NCBI GenBank assembly: GCA_028753945.1
Contig: JAPNXP010000016.1
Coordinates: 992,001-1,056,000, forward strand
DNA: 64,000 nt
Direction: 5' to 3'
Source of the DNA: Hexactinellida sp. DTS-2022
Lineage: Eukaryota > Porifera > Hexactinellida
Part shown: positions 24,485-37,744 of the stretch, piece after piece
Layout of the letters: every line of letters starts with the position of its first letter
Position numbering within the stretch: the first letter of the stretch is position 1
Program-made: the position numbers and the translations under genes
Notes under the pieces: model-generated
What the model was told of the DNA's origin: nothing
Seen by the model: only the letters and a program-made list of their open reading frames with translations
Databases searched by the model: none

Positions 24485-25279
24485 TAGTACTTCTATTACA
24501 GATAAATATTTCCCTTCTAATAGGCGTAGGAGCAGGTCCAGCTTTTGTCCGGATCATAAATTTTCTGTTTTCACTGACTAAACTCTAGTGACCTCCGTTG
24601 AAGTAGAGATGTATAGTATAGAATCGATAATAGTTTAGCAGACTAAGAGCAACTAAGTGGAATCTAAGTATGTAACTGAGAAAATAACTTCAAATCTGGT
24701 AACTTGTTGAGTCATATCTCTGTAAGGGCTCCAATTTTCCCTGTACATTGACCAAACACCCAAAATGTTTTTTCGCTCGCTCCTCCTTAGAATCCCTGTA
24801 CGCTTGAATAAATACACCAACCAAGTTGTGAATTTCATGTGGTCAGTGCAGAATGCATGGCAAGAGATATCATGTTGTTTATATTTATTAAGGTCAAGAG
24901 GGGGGGGGGACAGTTGCCTGAGAACCCGTGGATCTAGGGGGCCCCGTGAAAATTCGTAAAAGTTATTAGTTTAAGAATACAAGTATGATGTTACCGCCAA
25001 AATGCTGCCTTCAGACTAAGTTGCTTGGGTATACATTTATATAACTTCGATTTACGTATGTTATAGTTGCTTAAGTATATTATTTATTGTTAACATTTAG
25101 CCCATTTAATTGACTATTCCGAGTCTAGCATTATCAAGTTATGTACTTTTCACAAGTTAATTACTTATCATTTTCTTACTTCTCATTCTCTTAATACTTT
25201 AAACTTCACTAATCAATTTCAGTGCCACAGCTTATACCACTTTCTACTAAGATTTCCGTTAAGTATACCGTATTTAAGT
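24485..25279. other. No gene recognised
   Basis: AT-rich with a G tract near 24901 and GC-rich text (GTGGATCTAGGGGGCCCCGTG), probably a MITE scrap. Confidence 0.45.
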
Positions 25280-25680
25280 AGCAAACACTATTTAACTTTC
25301 AAAGGAATTTTGTACTTGAACAATTCCATTGTTAACGTAATTCACAGTGGGCCAATAAGACAGTTTAGCGGAAATAGGCATTTTGTTAGCAGATAGCCAC
25401 TTGTTAAGTATTATTGATATATAGGTTATTGATATCAGGAAATTGAATGGCATCATCAAAAATTATGTACGCAGTCTCTAAAGTTGAAGTTTTTGGGTAA
25501 TTTGTTCTAATTTTATGAAAAACTAAATTTTGGTTTGTTAACAATCTTTTATTAGTCACCCATGATATTTGATAAAAAACTTAAACAATGGGAAAGATAA
25601 TGAAAGCCTAGTCAAATGCCTGGAAATCAATATATTACATTGAATACAAAGAGGATAGATGGTTACTGAGTGTAATTATC
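25280..25680 (-). repeat. R1 interspersed repeat, partial copy d
   Basis: Reverse orientation. GTTATTGATATCAGGAAATT, GAATGGCATCATCAAAAAT and TTGGTTTGTTAACAATCTTT match copy c. Confidence 0.68.
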
Positions 25681-26547
25681 GCAAGTACAACTACTCTTTA
25701 GGACCTTAGATCGTTTTTTATAGCTTTGTTGTATATTGGGAATAATAGCTAGTTCATTAAATCCCCTCCGAATCTTATAAATGTTACTTACCGGAATTTC
25801 AAAAGACTGGATGTGTTCATAGGTTGATGCGCTGAATGCTAATTTTGTATTCAAATGATTAGATGCTTCTTCGTTGCTCATTATAGACCATCAAAATTTG
25901 AAATAATCAAAAAATGTACTACAATCAATTATTTTATTTTTACTCATTTTTACGAGATTCATTAGAGGCCAATACCAAATTGAATAAATTATATACTGTG
26001 CGGCTTTGTGCGGGCCTGGAAATTATCTTAAACTAAAGTTAAGATGCTAAATTACTATTAGAAAACATAAAATCTCCTACCCAAGAGCACCCAAGACACA
26101 ATTTCCAACTATATTGCCAAATATTTTTGTGTCCGATCTTGAGTAAAAGCGTAAAATTAGATATCTAATTTTACGTGAATAGTATTCATAAGCATTATAA
26201 TTATAGCAATGAGATTAAGCTTGAATACTTAGAAAATGAAATACATATTCAGTTTCAATCACTATACTATGCAGAACGACTTTATAAATAGAATCTTTCC
26301 GATTGTAAAACCGCAATATTCAATCTCTAATTCCAATTATATCACATCATTCATTCAGACTCACCGTATTCAAAATATTGAAGTCATAGGACTTGATAAA
26401 CTTCGCATTCTAGGTTTTAGACAATGCTTAATTTGATAATAATAATATGCCCTATATTCGTGAGTGTGAAAAATACCCGTACTTCCCCCTATTGGCCCAC
26501 TGTGCGCGCGCGTAAAAAGCAGGAGTTTTTATCAGCATAAGTCAGGA

Positions 26548-27720
26548 CTCAGGAGCGGAAAAGAGGAGAGAACGTGATTATAAAGTGAAGCAAGCAAAAA
26601 AAAGTGAACGCACACTGTTCGATGTTAGGATAGATGTAGCTTGATCTTCAATTTTCGATCTTCCTGAACCTGAACTTAACAATGTTGCTGAATTAGATAC
26701 AGTTACATCAGCTGTTGATGAGGTAGACAACGGTAGTGATTCATACCAACTTGACTCTTTAGGTAAGACAAGTGACCCATAATAATTAGGCGTTTAGAGC
26801 ACTGGTCTGTCTGGTGCTATTCAAATTCAGCCAAAGTAACATGTATTTGATATCGGAACAATTTCTGATGCCCCCAGTACTCAAGAGATAATGGAACTTT
26901 ACAACTAGGACATCTTGCTCATCTGAACTATTTCCTATAGACCAGAGGTCTTCAAACTTTTTTCTCAGCGTACCCCCTGGCTATTTTTTAACTTTACGCG
27001 TACCCCCAAGTCCCCAACATCTAATTTTTACACATACTACGTACAAACTTTACCGACTCGTCTCAAAGAAAGCTGGCGTACCCCATGAGAAGCCTCGCGT
27101 ACCCCTAGGGGAACGCGTACCTCCAGTTTGAAGACCACTGCTATAGACTATACAGGCCAAATATTTCCGATATTTGTCATTTCATGCAAGAAGCAAAATG
27201 GTGAAAAGTTACCTCGTGAATGGCTAGTATTCAACCCAAGCCTTACTTCATTTTTTCCCTTTCCCATGTCGCCAATTTTCCTCTAACCTTATTTTTTTCA
27301 TCAACAAAATTTTCTAACTCGCAAGCAAATCTGGATAATGGAGTTGATTAAAAATGGAGAAATTTTTATGATAAAATACCTGAACATGAGACTAGCAACA
27401 CTCACAAAGAACCCTATTTAAAATGGCGTGAACTTCAGATTCGTTTAAAAAAACTACTTCTGTTGATAAACGGTTAATTGATCAAATTAGGTAAGATACT
27501 CAAAAGTAGAGGAAATAATTGCAGAGGTCATTGATGTCATACTCTTCCTTGGAGAAAGAGGACTGGCTTTTCGAGGATCGTCACAATTAATTGGAGACAC
27601 ACAAAACGGGAACTTTCTAGGTCAGTTGGAACTTGTTTCTGACTATGATTCGAAATTGAAAGAGCCACAGCCTACTTTACTCAGGCCTGACAGTAAACAC
27701 CATGGATAAAAACGAAGGCA
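26548..27720 (+). pseudogene. ZMYM1/DUF4371-type hAT transposase, N-terminal part
   Basis: Starts SGAEKRRERDYKVKQAKKSE, the usual opening of this hAT group, with an early stop. A TTF-like zinc part (FPIDYTGQIFPIF, LPREWLVFNPS) is split by the MITE 26943-27140. Then FYDKIPEHETSNTHKEPYLK, WRELQIRLKK, SVDKRLIDQ and ILFLGERGLAFRGS, NGNFLGQLELVSDYDSKLKE. It ends there; the catalytic RNase H part is missing. Several frameshifts. Confidence 0.8.
26943..27140. mobile_element. hAT-type MITE in the ZMYM-like pseudogene
   Basis: Ends CAGAGGTCTTCAAACTTTTT and CCAGTTTGAAGACCACTG; exact TSD CTATAGAC (26935-26942, 27141-27148). GCGTACCCC motif repeated inside. Confidence 0.93.
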
Positions 27721-27729
27721 TAAATCATC

Positions 27730-28441
27730 AATTGAAAATAGAATCATATGTAGGCGCTAGTTGGGCTACAATGATTTTTACATCAGACAATGGCCTAGCC
27801 AATGGTTTACAATAAAGAAATAGTATTCCTTTTTGTTAAAATGAGGCTTGTTAGTGTTTTTCACTATATACTACACTATTGTTAATTAATTATTCATACA
27901 ACAATTAAAATGTTACAATAAGTATTGCTTGCGAAATACTTGATTACTGAACTCTTAGTTTCTTTAATTCAAGATTATCTTCTCCTCTTGAGCCTTGAGG
28001 ATACATGTGAATTATAATTTTTAACCAGGTTGGAGATAAGACAATTTGAGGCTACAAAACCAATTTACGTATGATCTCCCAACCGTCAGCAGGGTGTGAT
28101 ACAGAGGGGGGTTGATCCCCCCCCCCCCCCAAAACAAAAGTTCCCCCCATCCCAGGAATTGTCTTCATTTTCGCCTATACATGTAGTCGTGACCTACATA
28201 ATATAAGGCCTAGGCACAGAAAAACCATGGATAGACTAAAAGGGTAATTTTATATTGAACCATAATATTGATTTATGAAAGCCTACTTTCACACATCTAC
28301 CATCTATGTATAATTTTAAAATTCCTAACAATTTTCGTTGACTATACCCCAAGTTTATTATAATTTTAATGTCCATCTACCCACTCTTATTTTCTTTTCT
28401 TTCTCACTTGAATATTAGCCTGTTTATTTTCTTCATTATCA
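27730..28441. other. No gene recognised; one-ended MITE scrap
   Basis: CAGAGGGGGGTTGATCCCCC near 28100 looks like a single hAT end. GTCGTGACCTACATAATATAA near 28190 recurs inverted near 35655-35680 at the broken tail of P-like copy B. Confidence 0.5.
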
Positions 28442-28710
28442 ATGCCCAATACATGTTCAGTTCCCAATTGCAGAAGCAACTACAAGGCGGAAGCTTATAC
28501 ACCTGTTTTTTCGTTACCTAAGTCTCAAGAAATAGCGGACAAATGGCGACGAGCTATTTGTAGAGAAGGAGCAATTGAATTAAAGTCCGTCTATGTCTGT
28601 ATTAAGCATTTTCGCGAGGAAGATATCCTACGAACATTTGAAATTCATCAAGCGGACGGCTCAATACAGCATATTGAACGTTCAAAACCCAAACTATTAG
28701 ACATTGCAAT

Positions 28711-29151
28711 CATAGGCGTAGAGTTATTAATTATTTTACCAAAACCTGACGGGGCGTGATTCTGTGTTTGAAAATAATTTTTCGTTCATAAACAATGGCC
28801 AAAACTTTGAATAACGGGGTGGTCGTTATTCCAAAATCAATTAATACTAATGTTAATAAGTGGTTGAACGAGAATATAAATAGTATTAGCAATATCGGGA
28901 TAATCGTTATTCTGAGTTGGCCGTTAAGCGGGATTCCACAATTGGTATACTCGTACAGTAAATTATTGATAAAATATCCGGAAAGTATAATTATTCTCCT
29001 TTGAAATAGTCATGATTTCATACTCTGTATATATTTATATATTTTCCGGAATCTTTAACAGAAAGCTGACGGGGCGAAGAGGCCTCCGCCCCGTAATGCA
29101 TTAGGGCTGACGAGGCGTGCCCCGGCCGCCCCGTCATACTCTACGCCTATG
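28711..29151. mobile_element. hAT-type MITE in the THAP region of P-like copy A
   Basis: Ends CATAGGCGTAGAGT and ACTCTACGCCTATG; exact, palindromic TSD ATTGCAAT (28703-28710, 29152-29159). CTGACGGGGCG motif three times inside. Excision leaves LLDIAIPCILPEC in frame. Confidence 0.93.
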
Positions 29152-29272
29152 ATTGCAATCCCTTGTATCCTACCTGAATGTCCGAAATACTTACTTTCTA
29201 CTGCTAACAAACCTGCCCGCCTCTCGTATGAGTATAAAGAACAAGAATTGTTTGATGTAGCACGCGCGCATG

Positions 29273-29302
29273 TAGCTCTCACCGCTTAAGCGGTGAGAGC
29301 TA
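29273..29302. repeat. 30-bp perfect palindrome
   Basis: TAGCTCTCACCGCTT followed by its exact complement, no spacer. Inside the P-like copy A frame, where its centre makes a TAA stop; a 30-bp insertion would keep frame. Confidence 0.9.
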
Positions 29303-30852
29303 GCATTGCCGAACGACTTGCTGAAGAAGAAAAATTCAAACTACGTGACTTTAACAGTAGACTGCCGGGGTGATTTTCAGGAAAAAAGCATACCCTGTAG
29401 TTCTTTGTATTTAATATTTAGAACCTGTTAATTTGAAATCCAACAATAGCACAATAATATATCAACATGCTAGAATTTTGGAAAAAAATACTTTAAGATT
29501 TCGACAAAAAGTGATGACACATACTTTCTCTTTAAATCGATATAACGCCGTTAACATGTAGTAATCCTTTGTTTCTAAACTTGAACAATGACGACTATCT
29601 TATTAGTTATCAGATCTCAAAAATTGAAAAATCCGATTCACTAAACGAAAGTTACATCATTTTAAAAAAATCGACAATTTTTTTTTGATGAACCATGGAT
29701 TACGAAAAAATACATATATTTGAGTTATATCTATCACAACTCTGTATTAGTGAAACCAAATATTCTAAATAGATATTATTTAGTCTAATATCTTCTTTCG
29801 GGTGTTTTCTACGGTGAATTAAAACATTTAGAATTTACAAAAGCAAGTGGCAGGCAAGTGGATGCAGTTCACTTTTATGCTACGTCATCCCAACAATTTC
29901 TGAAAATTTTGATTTTTTGAATGAAATCTATAGAGAGTACAAAACAATGTCTAAATCCGAATTTTCTTGAAATTTGAATTATTTGATCGACCTGTTTTCC
30001 TCCTGTTACAACGTGTAACAGTTAGGCAGTCTACAGTTAAGGACCTGATAGAAAAGCTTCCCTCATTATCTTTACCTGACAACTGCATTCAATGGTACTC
30101 TGATAATAATATCCTTCACTTAATACGACTTTCGTTTACTCAGCCCTCTGTATCAATCGACTCAACTGTGACCATTAACCGTTTTCTTAACGTCGAGGCC
30201 TTTCGGAGGGGGGAAGTTATAAAGATTTGTACGGAGGTTATTAATGATATCAGACAGATTGAAACAATTTTTCTAGAAATAAGTGACAAACAGAGAGTTC
30301 TAGAAGTTCCATCCAACAACGCGTATCAACATATTGCTAAGGCCTCAGATCAAACATCGAGCAGTCTATAGAATTGCTTGAAGAAGCTATTAACCGAGAC
30401 ACAGATTTAGAACCAATTCTATGTCGGCTGATTTGTCTGATACACGTGCACACATTTCTCGTTTACAGTTTGTTTTGTGTCAATTAAAGAACGCAATTGT
30501 TCCCAACAAAAGACGGAGGTATAATATTATCACACAGGTAGTCGCATTAAAATCTCACCTCATCTCACCAATTTGCTACAATTATCTACAATCTCTAGAC
30601 TGTTTATCCATTCCCCACCATAGGAATATCCAAAAATTATTCTCAAATGTCGGGATAGATGATGACTATATGGTATACCTCAAGCAGGCTACAACACATT
30701 TACTCCACAACAACGTAACGTCATAGTACAGATGGACGAGATCCACTTAAAATCTGAATTAACATACAAAGCCAGGGGGGGGGTTCAATCTTAAGAATAC
30801 TAACCCATAGGTGACTTCATGGAAAAAAATATTTTTAGGGTATACCCAGTGC

Positions 30853-31503
30853 TAGAGCACTGCGCGGGGCGGGATAATAAATGCGGGTTGCGGGACCCGC
30901 AACCCGCGGGTTCTTGCGGGTCAAAGAATTAGAATATTTGCGGGGCGGGTCGGGTGCGGGTCACGGAATCGTAATGCGGGGCGGGTGCGGGTCAGAGATT
31001 CTTACTGCGGGTTGATGCGGGTCAGCGCGGGTTTGCGCAAGAGTTCTCGCTAAGGATTATTTGGGGGTGCAGTGTCCACTAATTGTAACAATGTACCCCT
31101 CTATAGTTCCTAAACAAAATTAATAATCAATATAATCCTAAGATGGCAGAAGTCTTGCGATGGAACGAATTGTACGGTGAATTATTTCGTATTCCCGAAT
31201 AATAAACACGTAATTCTATGTTCAAATTTCCGCCCAAAACATATTGCCGTCTTCTTTATTCCTTAATGATGTAAATATTTTTGTGCCCGCATTGTGCGCC
31301 GAGTGTTTACACCCTATTATATAATCCTAGCGATAATACTTGTCAACGAGTTTTTGTGCGGGTTGAGCGCGGGTTAACGTGTGTTAGTTGCGGGTTGGTG
31401 CGGGTTCATTTGTTTATATGGTCGGATTTTCGGGGCGGGTGCGGGTCAATTACTAATGGATGCGGGGCGGGTGCGGGTCCCGCATATGACCCGCGCAGAG
31501 CTC
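30853..31503. mobile_element. Element built of GCGGGT repeats
   Basis: Ends TAGAGCACTGCGCGGG and CCCGCGCAGAGCTC. Arrays of GCGGGTGCGGGTC flank a 250-bp ordinary centre. TSD ambiguous (ATACCCAG/ATACCCAC). The CARAGCNCTGCGCGGG end suggests hAT. Confidence 0.7.
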
Positions 31504-31832
31504 AAATACCCACACACCCCCCCCCCTCACGAAGTACAAAGTACTTAACGAATTTATTGCTTTTGGACCCCTACACCCATTCAGTATTTGCCACAAGTGA
31601 CACTCTGGAGTTGTCACCTGTGTCAGATTAGCATGGATTGATACGAAGTTAATTACATCTGGTTCCCGAAGTCCTCCTATGAGCATTTTACCCAAAACAC
31701 ACTTTTTAATTTTTTTACAATTTTAATTAGTCAGCAATTCTCACCTTTAGGTGTGATAAAATTTAAAAAAATTATCCTTAGTGTAAATTCTTGATAATTT
31801 GCTGCAAATTTCGCAATAATATTGATTCGTAC

Positions 31833-31863
31833 CATCCATGAAGTACCAGGTACTTCATGGATG
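31833..31863. repeat. 31-bp palindrome with one central base
   Basis: CATCCATGAAGTACC, A, then the exact complement. Within the insertion 30773-31932. Confidence 0.9.
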
Positions 31864-32054
31864 TACCTTTCAAAATGGGTCCCACCACCTGGCTATGGGT
31901 CAAGTATCTGCCGATTGCCTCCCCCCCACCTGACAAAGTAGGAAAAAGTATTGGTTCTTCGAGGAATTTTAACGAACCAACTCGTACAGTCTTAGCTCTA
32001 ATGGTTTCAAGCTTACACAAGAAATGGTCCACCATTGTTCGTATTATTCCCTGC

Positions 32055-33797
32055 CAGAGGCGGCGCCACGCTGGGGCAAGGTGGGGCAAATGCCCCACCT
32101 GGCCTTCGGCTTGCCCCACCACTGGTGGGGCAAGCCTTATCAATAGCTTATAATTTATTTGGGCGCTTTTAAAGTTTCATTCGTTTGTCTACTTAATGAA
32201 ATATACATTTTCCATGGCAACCGAGGAATTTGTCAACATTCCATTTATAGTTTCGATAGATTTTATTCAACTACTTCTGGTTATAACCATGTTCCAATTT
32301 TGAACATTTATAACGTGCTTAACTATGTTAAAAGTATGCAGAAAACAAGATAATTCGCAACCAAAATTACCATTACGTCATCAAATGATGACATATCACA
32401 ATTCTGGAGGGTGCTATGTATACCTGGATACCATATTCCTATATAGTTATAATACACTTTTCAGCTCTATAATTGCTAATTATTGGGATAAAGATCAATT
32501 CTCCAGTTTCAATGCACATTTAGTAATCCATGGTACACAAATTTTCGATTAGCACTCAGGCCTTCTATATTGAAGGTCACGCATAGGCTAAGAAATTTCA
32601 AGGATTACATTTAGATTCTATTATTTTTGGTAACAATTTTCTAACCAATGTTCGTCTGTTTATCCAAATTGGGATCTCTGAATTTTTGCGGTGTGATAAG
32701 TGTTGAATCTTTGGTTGACATAATTTGACAAAAATCTTCTTAGAGCGGACTCAATGTATATCTGAAATATTTATATTTTTAATTGTTTTTTGACACGCCC
32801 AGGGGCGCCCAAGCCAAATTTAGGAAAATTTACATATGGAGGTGAACAAAATTCGGAATCGGGGAATTATTTGTATTAGCCTCCTAGGTATTTTCACTTT
32901 GTTCTTGTTTACATAAATAACATAAGGTAGAGTAGCTATTGCAGTATCATACATAGGGCGTAGCCTCGAGTTAAAGATTGGTATTATGTATTATGAGTCA
33001 TCTTAGGTGGGGCCTTTTGGGATAATTTTAATTATTTTTAAAATGTAATACTGATTCTGTGTAAATTATTGATAGAACCATGGCTCTACCAAACCTACCG
33101 AAGCCTACGCACATGATACATGATCAATTTACTAAACTAGCATAAATATAGAGTGATAATATTTGAATATTATTGACCAATATTAAAATATTCAAAATAA
33201 ATGAATTATGATGTCATTTTCACATATTTCTAGTTTAGTTAGAAAACAACTAACAATATTTTTGGATTCTACGATGTCGATTTCGTATCTGTCATAATGC
33301 AACTTTTATGCGTACCATAATCGTAAATACCTATTACCCCTGATCGCCATTTTACCACACTGTGAACCAGTCGCAAAAAAGTGAAGTGAGACATCCAATT
33401 GAGTCAATGCTTGTATAGAGTGAGACCTAATAGTCGATCGATGAAGAGAGTCAGGACGCTTTTTGAAGACAATTTTGTAGCATGGATTACGTTTGAATTG
33501 GTTTTCATGTTTTGAACCTTGTTGTTACTGTTATTCTTACCATGAAAAACTTTATGGCGTCGCCTACCGCTGCCGAAACTACCAGCTCAGCCTCGAGTTC
33601 ATGCTCTATCGATGTGACCGGTCCTCCTGCCTATCGGACAGACGGATGAGGCTCATACAGTACTAGCACTATTGTGTCAATTTGTGTGTCTACCTATATT
33701 TTTTGATGGTGGTTTTATAGTTAAACATTTTGCCCCATTTCAAATGTCCCTTGCCCCGGCCAGCCCCATCGCTCATTTTGGTCTCGCGCCGCCACTG
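32055..33797. mobile_element. hAT-type element, CAGWGGCGGCGC family, in P-like copy A
   Basis: Ends CAGAGGCGGCGCCACGCTGG and GTCTCGCGCCGCCACTG; TSD TTCCCTGC/TTCCCTTC (one mismatch). GGGGCAAG-type motifs near the left end. Carries the 390-bp unit. No transposase motif recognised. Confidence 0.83.
32199..32583 (+). repeat. 390-bp unit shared with 17465-17868
   Basis: Second copy, inside the hAT-type element 32055-33797. Same landmarks (TGGCAACCGAGGAATTTGTC, TTACCATTACGTCATCAAAT). Confidence 0.8.
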
Positions 33798-36700
33798 TTC
33801 CCTTCTCTACAACATCAGCTGAAACTTTATTCCCTCTGGTTAAGCGAATTATCTGTGATATCGAACTTTGTAACCTTCAGGTTAAAGTGCTGTGTACTGA
33901 TAACTACCCTCTGAACGTTAGCATCTTCAAATTATTCTCAACTTCTAAAACTTTGGATGCTGCAGTCCCACATTCTTGTGATTCTAGTCGTTCATTATTT
34001 CAAATGTTTGATTTCGTTCATATCCTGAAATCTATTCGCAACAACTGGCTAAACCTTAAAGACTTCAATAAGATGTTTTGATACCCTCAGTTTGAAAATT
34101 TTGACATTACGGATATTGCATCATTCGAAGATGTACGTTTACTGTACAAATCTGAGCAGAACAGCATCATTAAGTTAGTTCCACGCCTCACAGTGAAATA
34201 TGTTGGCCATCATATTGGAACGTCAGAATGTCAATCTTGCTTTAAGAGTATTTTGCGACTCACTGCAGCTGGTCTAGTTATCCAGAATTCCTTCAGAAAG
34301 AGCTTTATCTATCAGACTTCCGATTTCATCAGGTTAATTAGCAATATTGTGAAAATATTTAATGTAAATACTCTTGTGAAAGGAATACACTTAAATGACA
34401 AATACTCCCTTCCAGTACCAACAATTATCCCAAATTTACTTTTATTAATCACCTTGTCGCATGGCTTGATCACTGGGAACATTTTCCAGAGAGTGGAAAA
34501 TTAAGCAAACAAACATTCACAAGTTTCAGATATTCATTAATTTCCCTCACCAAAATAGTCAATCACTTAACTGAGAGCTGTGGTTTCGATTATGTTCTAA
34601 CCTATTTCCTTCAAATCGATCCCTTAGAGCATCACTTTGGTCTCTATCGTGTGATGGCTGGTGCACACTATCATATAAGTAATTGCCAGATTCTCGAAAC
34701 AGAGCATCGGTTGAAACTAGCAAGTATTTTGAAATTATTTACAAATACACCGGATGCTGGTAAAACTTCATTGAAAGAATTTCTAAAATCATTTTCTTCT
34801 TCTGTCGAAGAGCATTCAGAGGCCAGCTTTAATCTAACTGATTACGTAGATCCAGATGATTTATCGAACATTCACCTTGATGTAACTACTTTGCAAAGTT
34901 TAGCTTTTGTTCCTGGCTACTCAGTCTATTCTTATTTGAGACACTCGAAGTGTGACTCATGTCTTAAAATATTATCTGAAGCTAAAACCTTTGAAATCGA
35001 AGAGGATATGGACAGTAAGTACACATTAATATGATAATATCATTGCTTTACCGAGGCTCTCTTATATGGCCCTCTGATCGCGTCCTAGAGTCTACTATCT
35101 ATCTCTGGAAAATTCTTCTTAGAATTGAACACAACAGTACTTAAAGGAAAAATTGATATCTGGACCTTCTCGTAGGATCCTCGTTCAACTAGCTCTACAG
35201 TTTATCGACGAAAATCACAAAGTGAGGCATGGAGAGAGAGATGTCTAGAATGTGATACATTCGGCTGGGATGTGTTGCGAAAGTTGCTTACTTCAATCAC
35301 TAATTGCTTATTATCTAACAAAGTCAAAAACATGAACGCTTTAATTAGATCGAAAGGAGAAGAAAAGCGAAAATTAAAGAAATTAAGAATAGATTAACTT
35401 GTAGTTATTAGTTATTTAGTGTGCTTAAATGTATCACACATTGCTGTAGGTAGTGTACAGCGTACACATGCCATTTTCACATAGTTTTGTCTACCTCAAA
35501 TAATAACTATTCTCGTTAGTAAATTGATTGATTTTATAACTGAGTGATTTTAATGACATATCATTGCTAAGTAAGATCAATAGGAATTATTGGAATAAAA
35601 ATACATGCTGCCCTTCTGATGCATCCATAGTCCAAATTTTCATTATTGTACCCAGGCCTTGTATTACGTAGGTCACGATGTAGTATATGCTGCTCCTTTA
35701 TCCAAGGGAACAGTCTGTTTCTAGGAAAGTGTCCAACCCCCCCAGGTCAAATTTCTGTATCAAACCCTGATCAGTATACAAATTGTGCATCTGTTGCGGC
35801 AGGGTTCACTAGAGTCATTCTCAAGGATTCTAATAGACAGATCAATTAATATTTGCCGCGGTTTTTCAGTGACAAATCTTGTCCAGACATCTTGTCGTAG
35901 CGTAACTTGAATTCACCAAACTATAACGGTCGATCCTCTGTCCATGAATTCAATGAGCTTGCATATTTTAGCTTCTTCTGGATCAAACAATAAGTATTTA
36001 TCAATATTTAATAATAAATAATGGCAGACACGACAATGCGTTAATTTCTTGTTCTTCAAGTATTGATGCACGCAATAACCTGCAATAAATGTCAAAGATT
36101 GAAGAGTTTCGCTACCAATGTTTACAGTAGAAATATCTTGTAACTTTGAGAGAAATGGTGCTAAATCTATGATAGGAGAATCACAGACGTCTTCTTTCGG
36201 TAAGAAAGATTGATAAACGAACCCAGATTATTTTCTTATGAAGAGGGTTCCTGTAAAACAGTTTCAATATACTAGAGATCTTGAGCCGAAGTTCAGTTTC
36301 TAGTATTTGGCCATATGAGACGTGATATTTTCATCCAGACATCATTCTATACAACCCGAAGTGGTGTTCTAATGAATCTGTCTGGAGGAAATAAGTGAGT
36401 ACATATGAAAATCCGCATTGAGAAGTTAAGTGATTGACTAAAATGGGCAGCGCTTCACAAGTATGTTTGAAGCTTGTAAAAGTCTGGGATGTTAATTTTG
36501 CTTGTTTTCAGGGTAAGGATCTCCAAGTATATAGCCAGTTAACAATGCGAGTAATCAACCCAAATCTAGGATCATCTAGTACTAGTTGTTTAGAAAATTC
36601 GTCATTCAAACAAACGTCTTTGTTCGGCATATTGACATTAAAAATCTTCCACACTATAACAATTATATCAATGAATTCTGCAGTCTGGTGTTTAAACCTT

Positions 36701-37744
36701 TCGAGACGGGGTTCATTATAAATCTTTAGAGCTGCACTAGTAGTCATCAAATATGCGGAGAGCCAATTTAACATTCTGCCGTTCTAGTTTGGAAGGCCAA
36801 CATGCTTTTGCTGTAAGACGCGGTGCAAGTTTCGCTATACTGTTTTGTTCCACTTATAAATCGTTCGAATATCGTCAAAAGAAGCTGTTTGTAGGTTAAG
36901 AGGGAATCGAGTGCATTAGGTGAGAAATCTTCAAACTTAGGATACACAAACGTTTGGTATTCATTTTTTAGAATCAGCCTATTGTTCGAATGTCTTAATA
37001 TATGCACAAATCAAACATTAGTACAAGTGATCTGTTTGCGAATAATGGATGAGGGACTACAGGTTGTAAGGTTTTTTGATCAGGAAAGATAACTTAAAAT
37101 ACTTACATTTAGTGGATAGTTATCAGTGCACAAGACCTGAACTGAAAGTCCACACTGTTCTACTATTACTATATCAGTAATTACCTGTATAATGACAGGA
37201 TAAATAACTTGTGCACTAGTTGTAGAATGAGGAATTAAACGAACAACAGTTGACCACTTTTGTGCAAACTTGAAACCATTATTGTGAAAACTGTCTTATT
37301 AGGGTCGTAAAATCAACACAAGAACCAATTATTCGCCCACCCTTATAAGAAACATCGAATGTAAAGTGAATTTCGTCCATTTGACCAATTAAGTTTCTTT
37401 CTTGAGAAGAAAAAATTGTAGTTGCTTGATTAAGATAACTCATATAGTCAATTTCTAACCCAATAAAGGAATAAAGTTTCTCAAGTGTATGTACATGAGG
37501 GAGAGATAGGCACTCTAGAGATTGTAGATATTTGTAGCAGCTAGGAGAGATAAGATGGGATTTCAGTGTCAAAACTTGGCTAAGGACGTTGTATCTATAC
37601 TGCGGTTCTTGGGAATGGTAAAGTTCTCGAGTTGACAAATGATAAACTGAAGGCGAGCTAATCTAGAAGAATCGTCGAGAGTAGTTGAGTCTTCGTCTAT
37701 AGATTTTGATATACTGTCTTCAAGTTTAGAAATGGCTCTGTTAA

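Larger units (their letters stand above)
30773..31932. mobile_element. hAT-like element in P-like copy A, with nested GCGGG-rich element
   Basis: Left end CAGGGGGGGGGTTCAATC, right end GATTGCCTCCCCCCCACCTG. TSD ACAAAG on both sides with mismatches beyond. CCATAGGTG and CCTGGCTATGGG subterminal motifs mirror each other. It splits the P-like MDEIH and TRTVLALMV blocks. Confidence 0.72.
28442..35397 (+). pseudogene. P-element-like THAP transposase, copy A (broken by three insertions)
   Basis: Starts with a THAP zinc finger: C5 and C10, Trp35, then C53 and H56 in VCIKHF, with the family's C-terminal box after it (KPKLLDIAIPCIL, restored only if the hAT at 28711-29151 is skipped). A charged helix (IAERLAEEEKFKL) follows. 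The P-transposase core resumes at 29967 (KDLIEKLPSLSLPDN, NDIRQIETIFLEI), then RRRYNIITQVVALKSHL, VIVQMDEIH, TRTVLALMVSSLHKKW, DNYPLNVSIFKLFS and FGLYRVMAGAHYHIS. It ends with CLLSNKVKNMNALI and a lysine-rich tail at 35397. Later insertions lie at 28711-29151, 30773-31932 and 32055-33797. There are several frameshifts and a stop within a 30-bp palindrome. About 29345-29960 has no clear coding and may include a transposon intron. It cannot encode an active enzyme. Confidence 0.85.

Noticed and set aside
31281..31631. 116-codon frame in the GCGGGT-rich region
   Set aside because: Produced by the low-complexity repeat; reads only as repeat-derived text.
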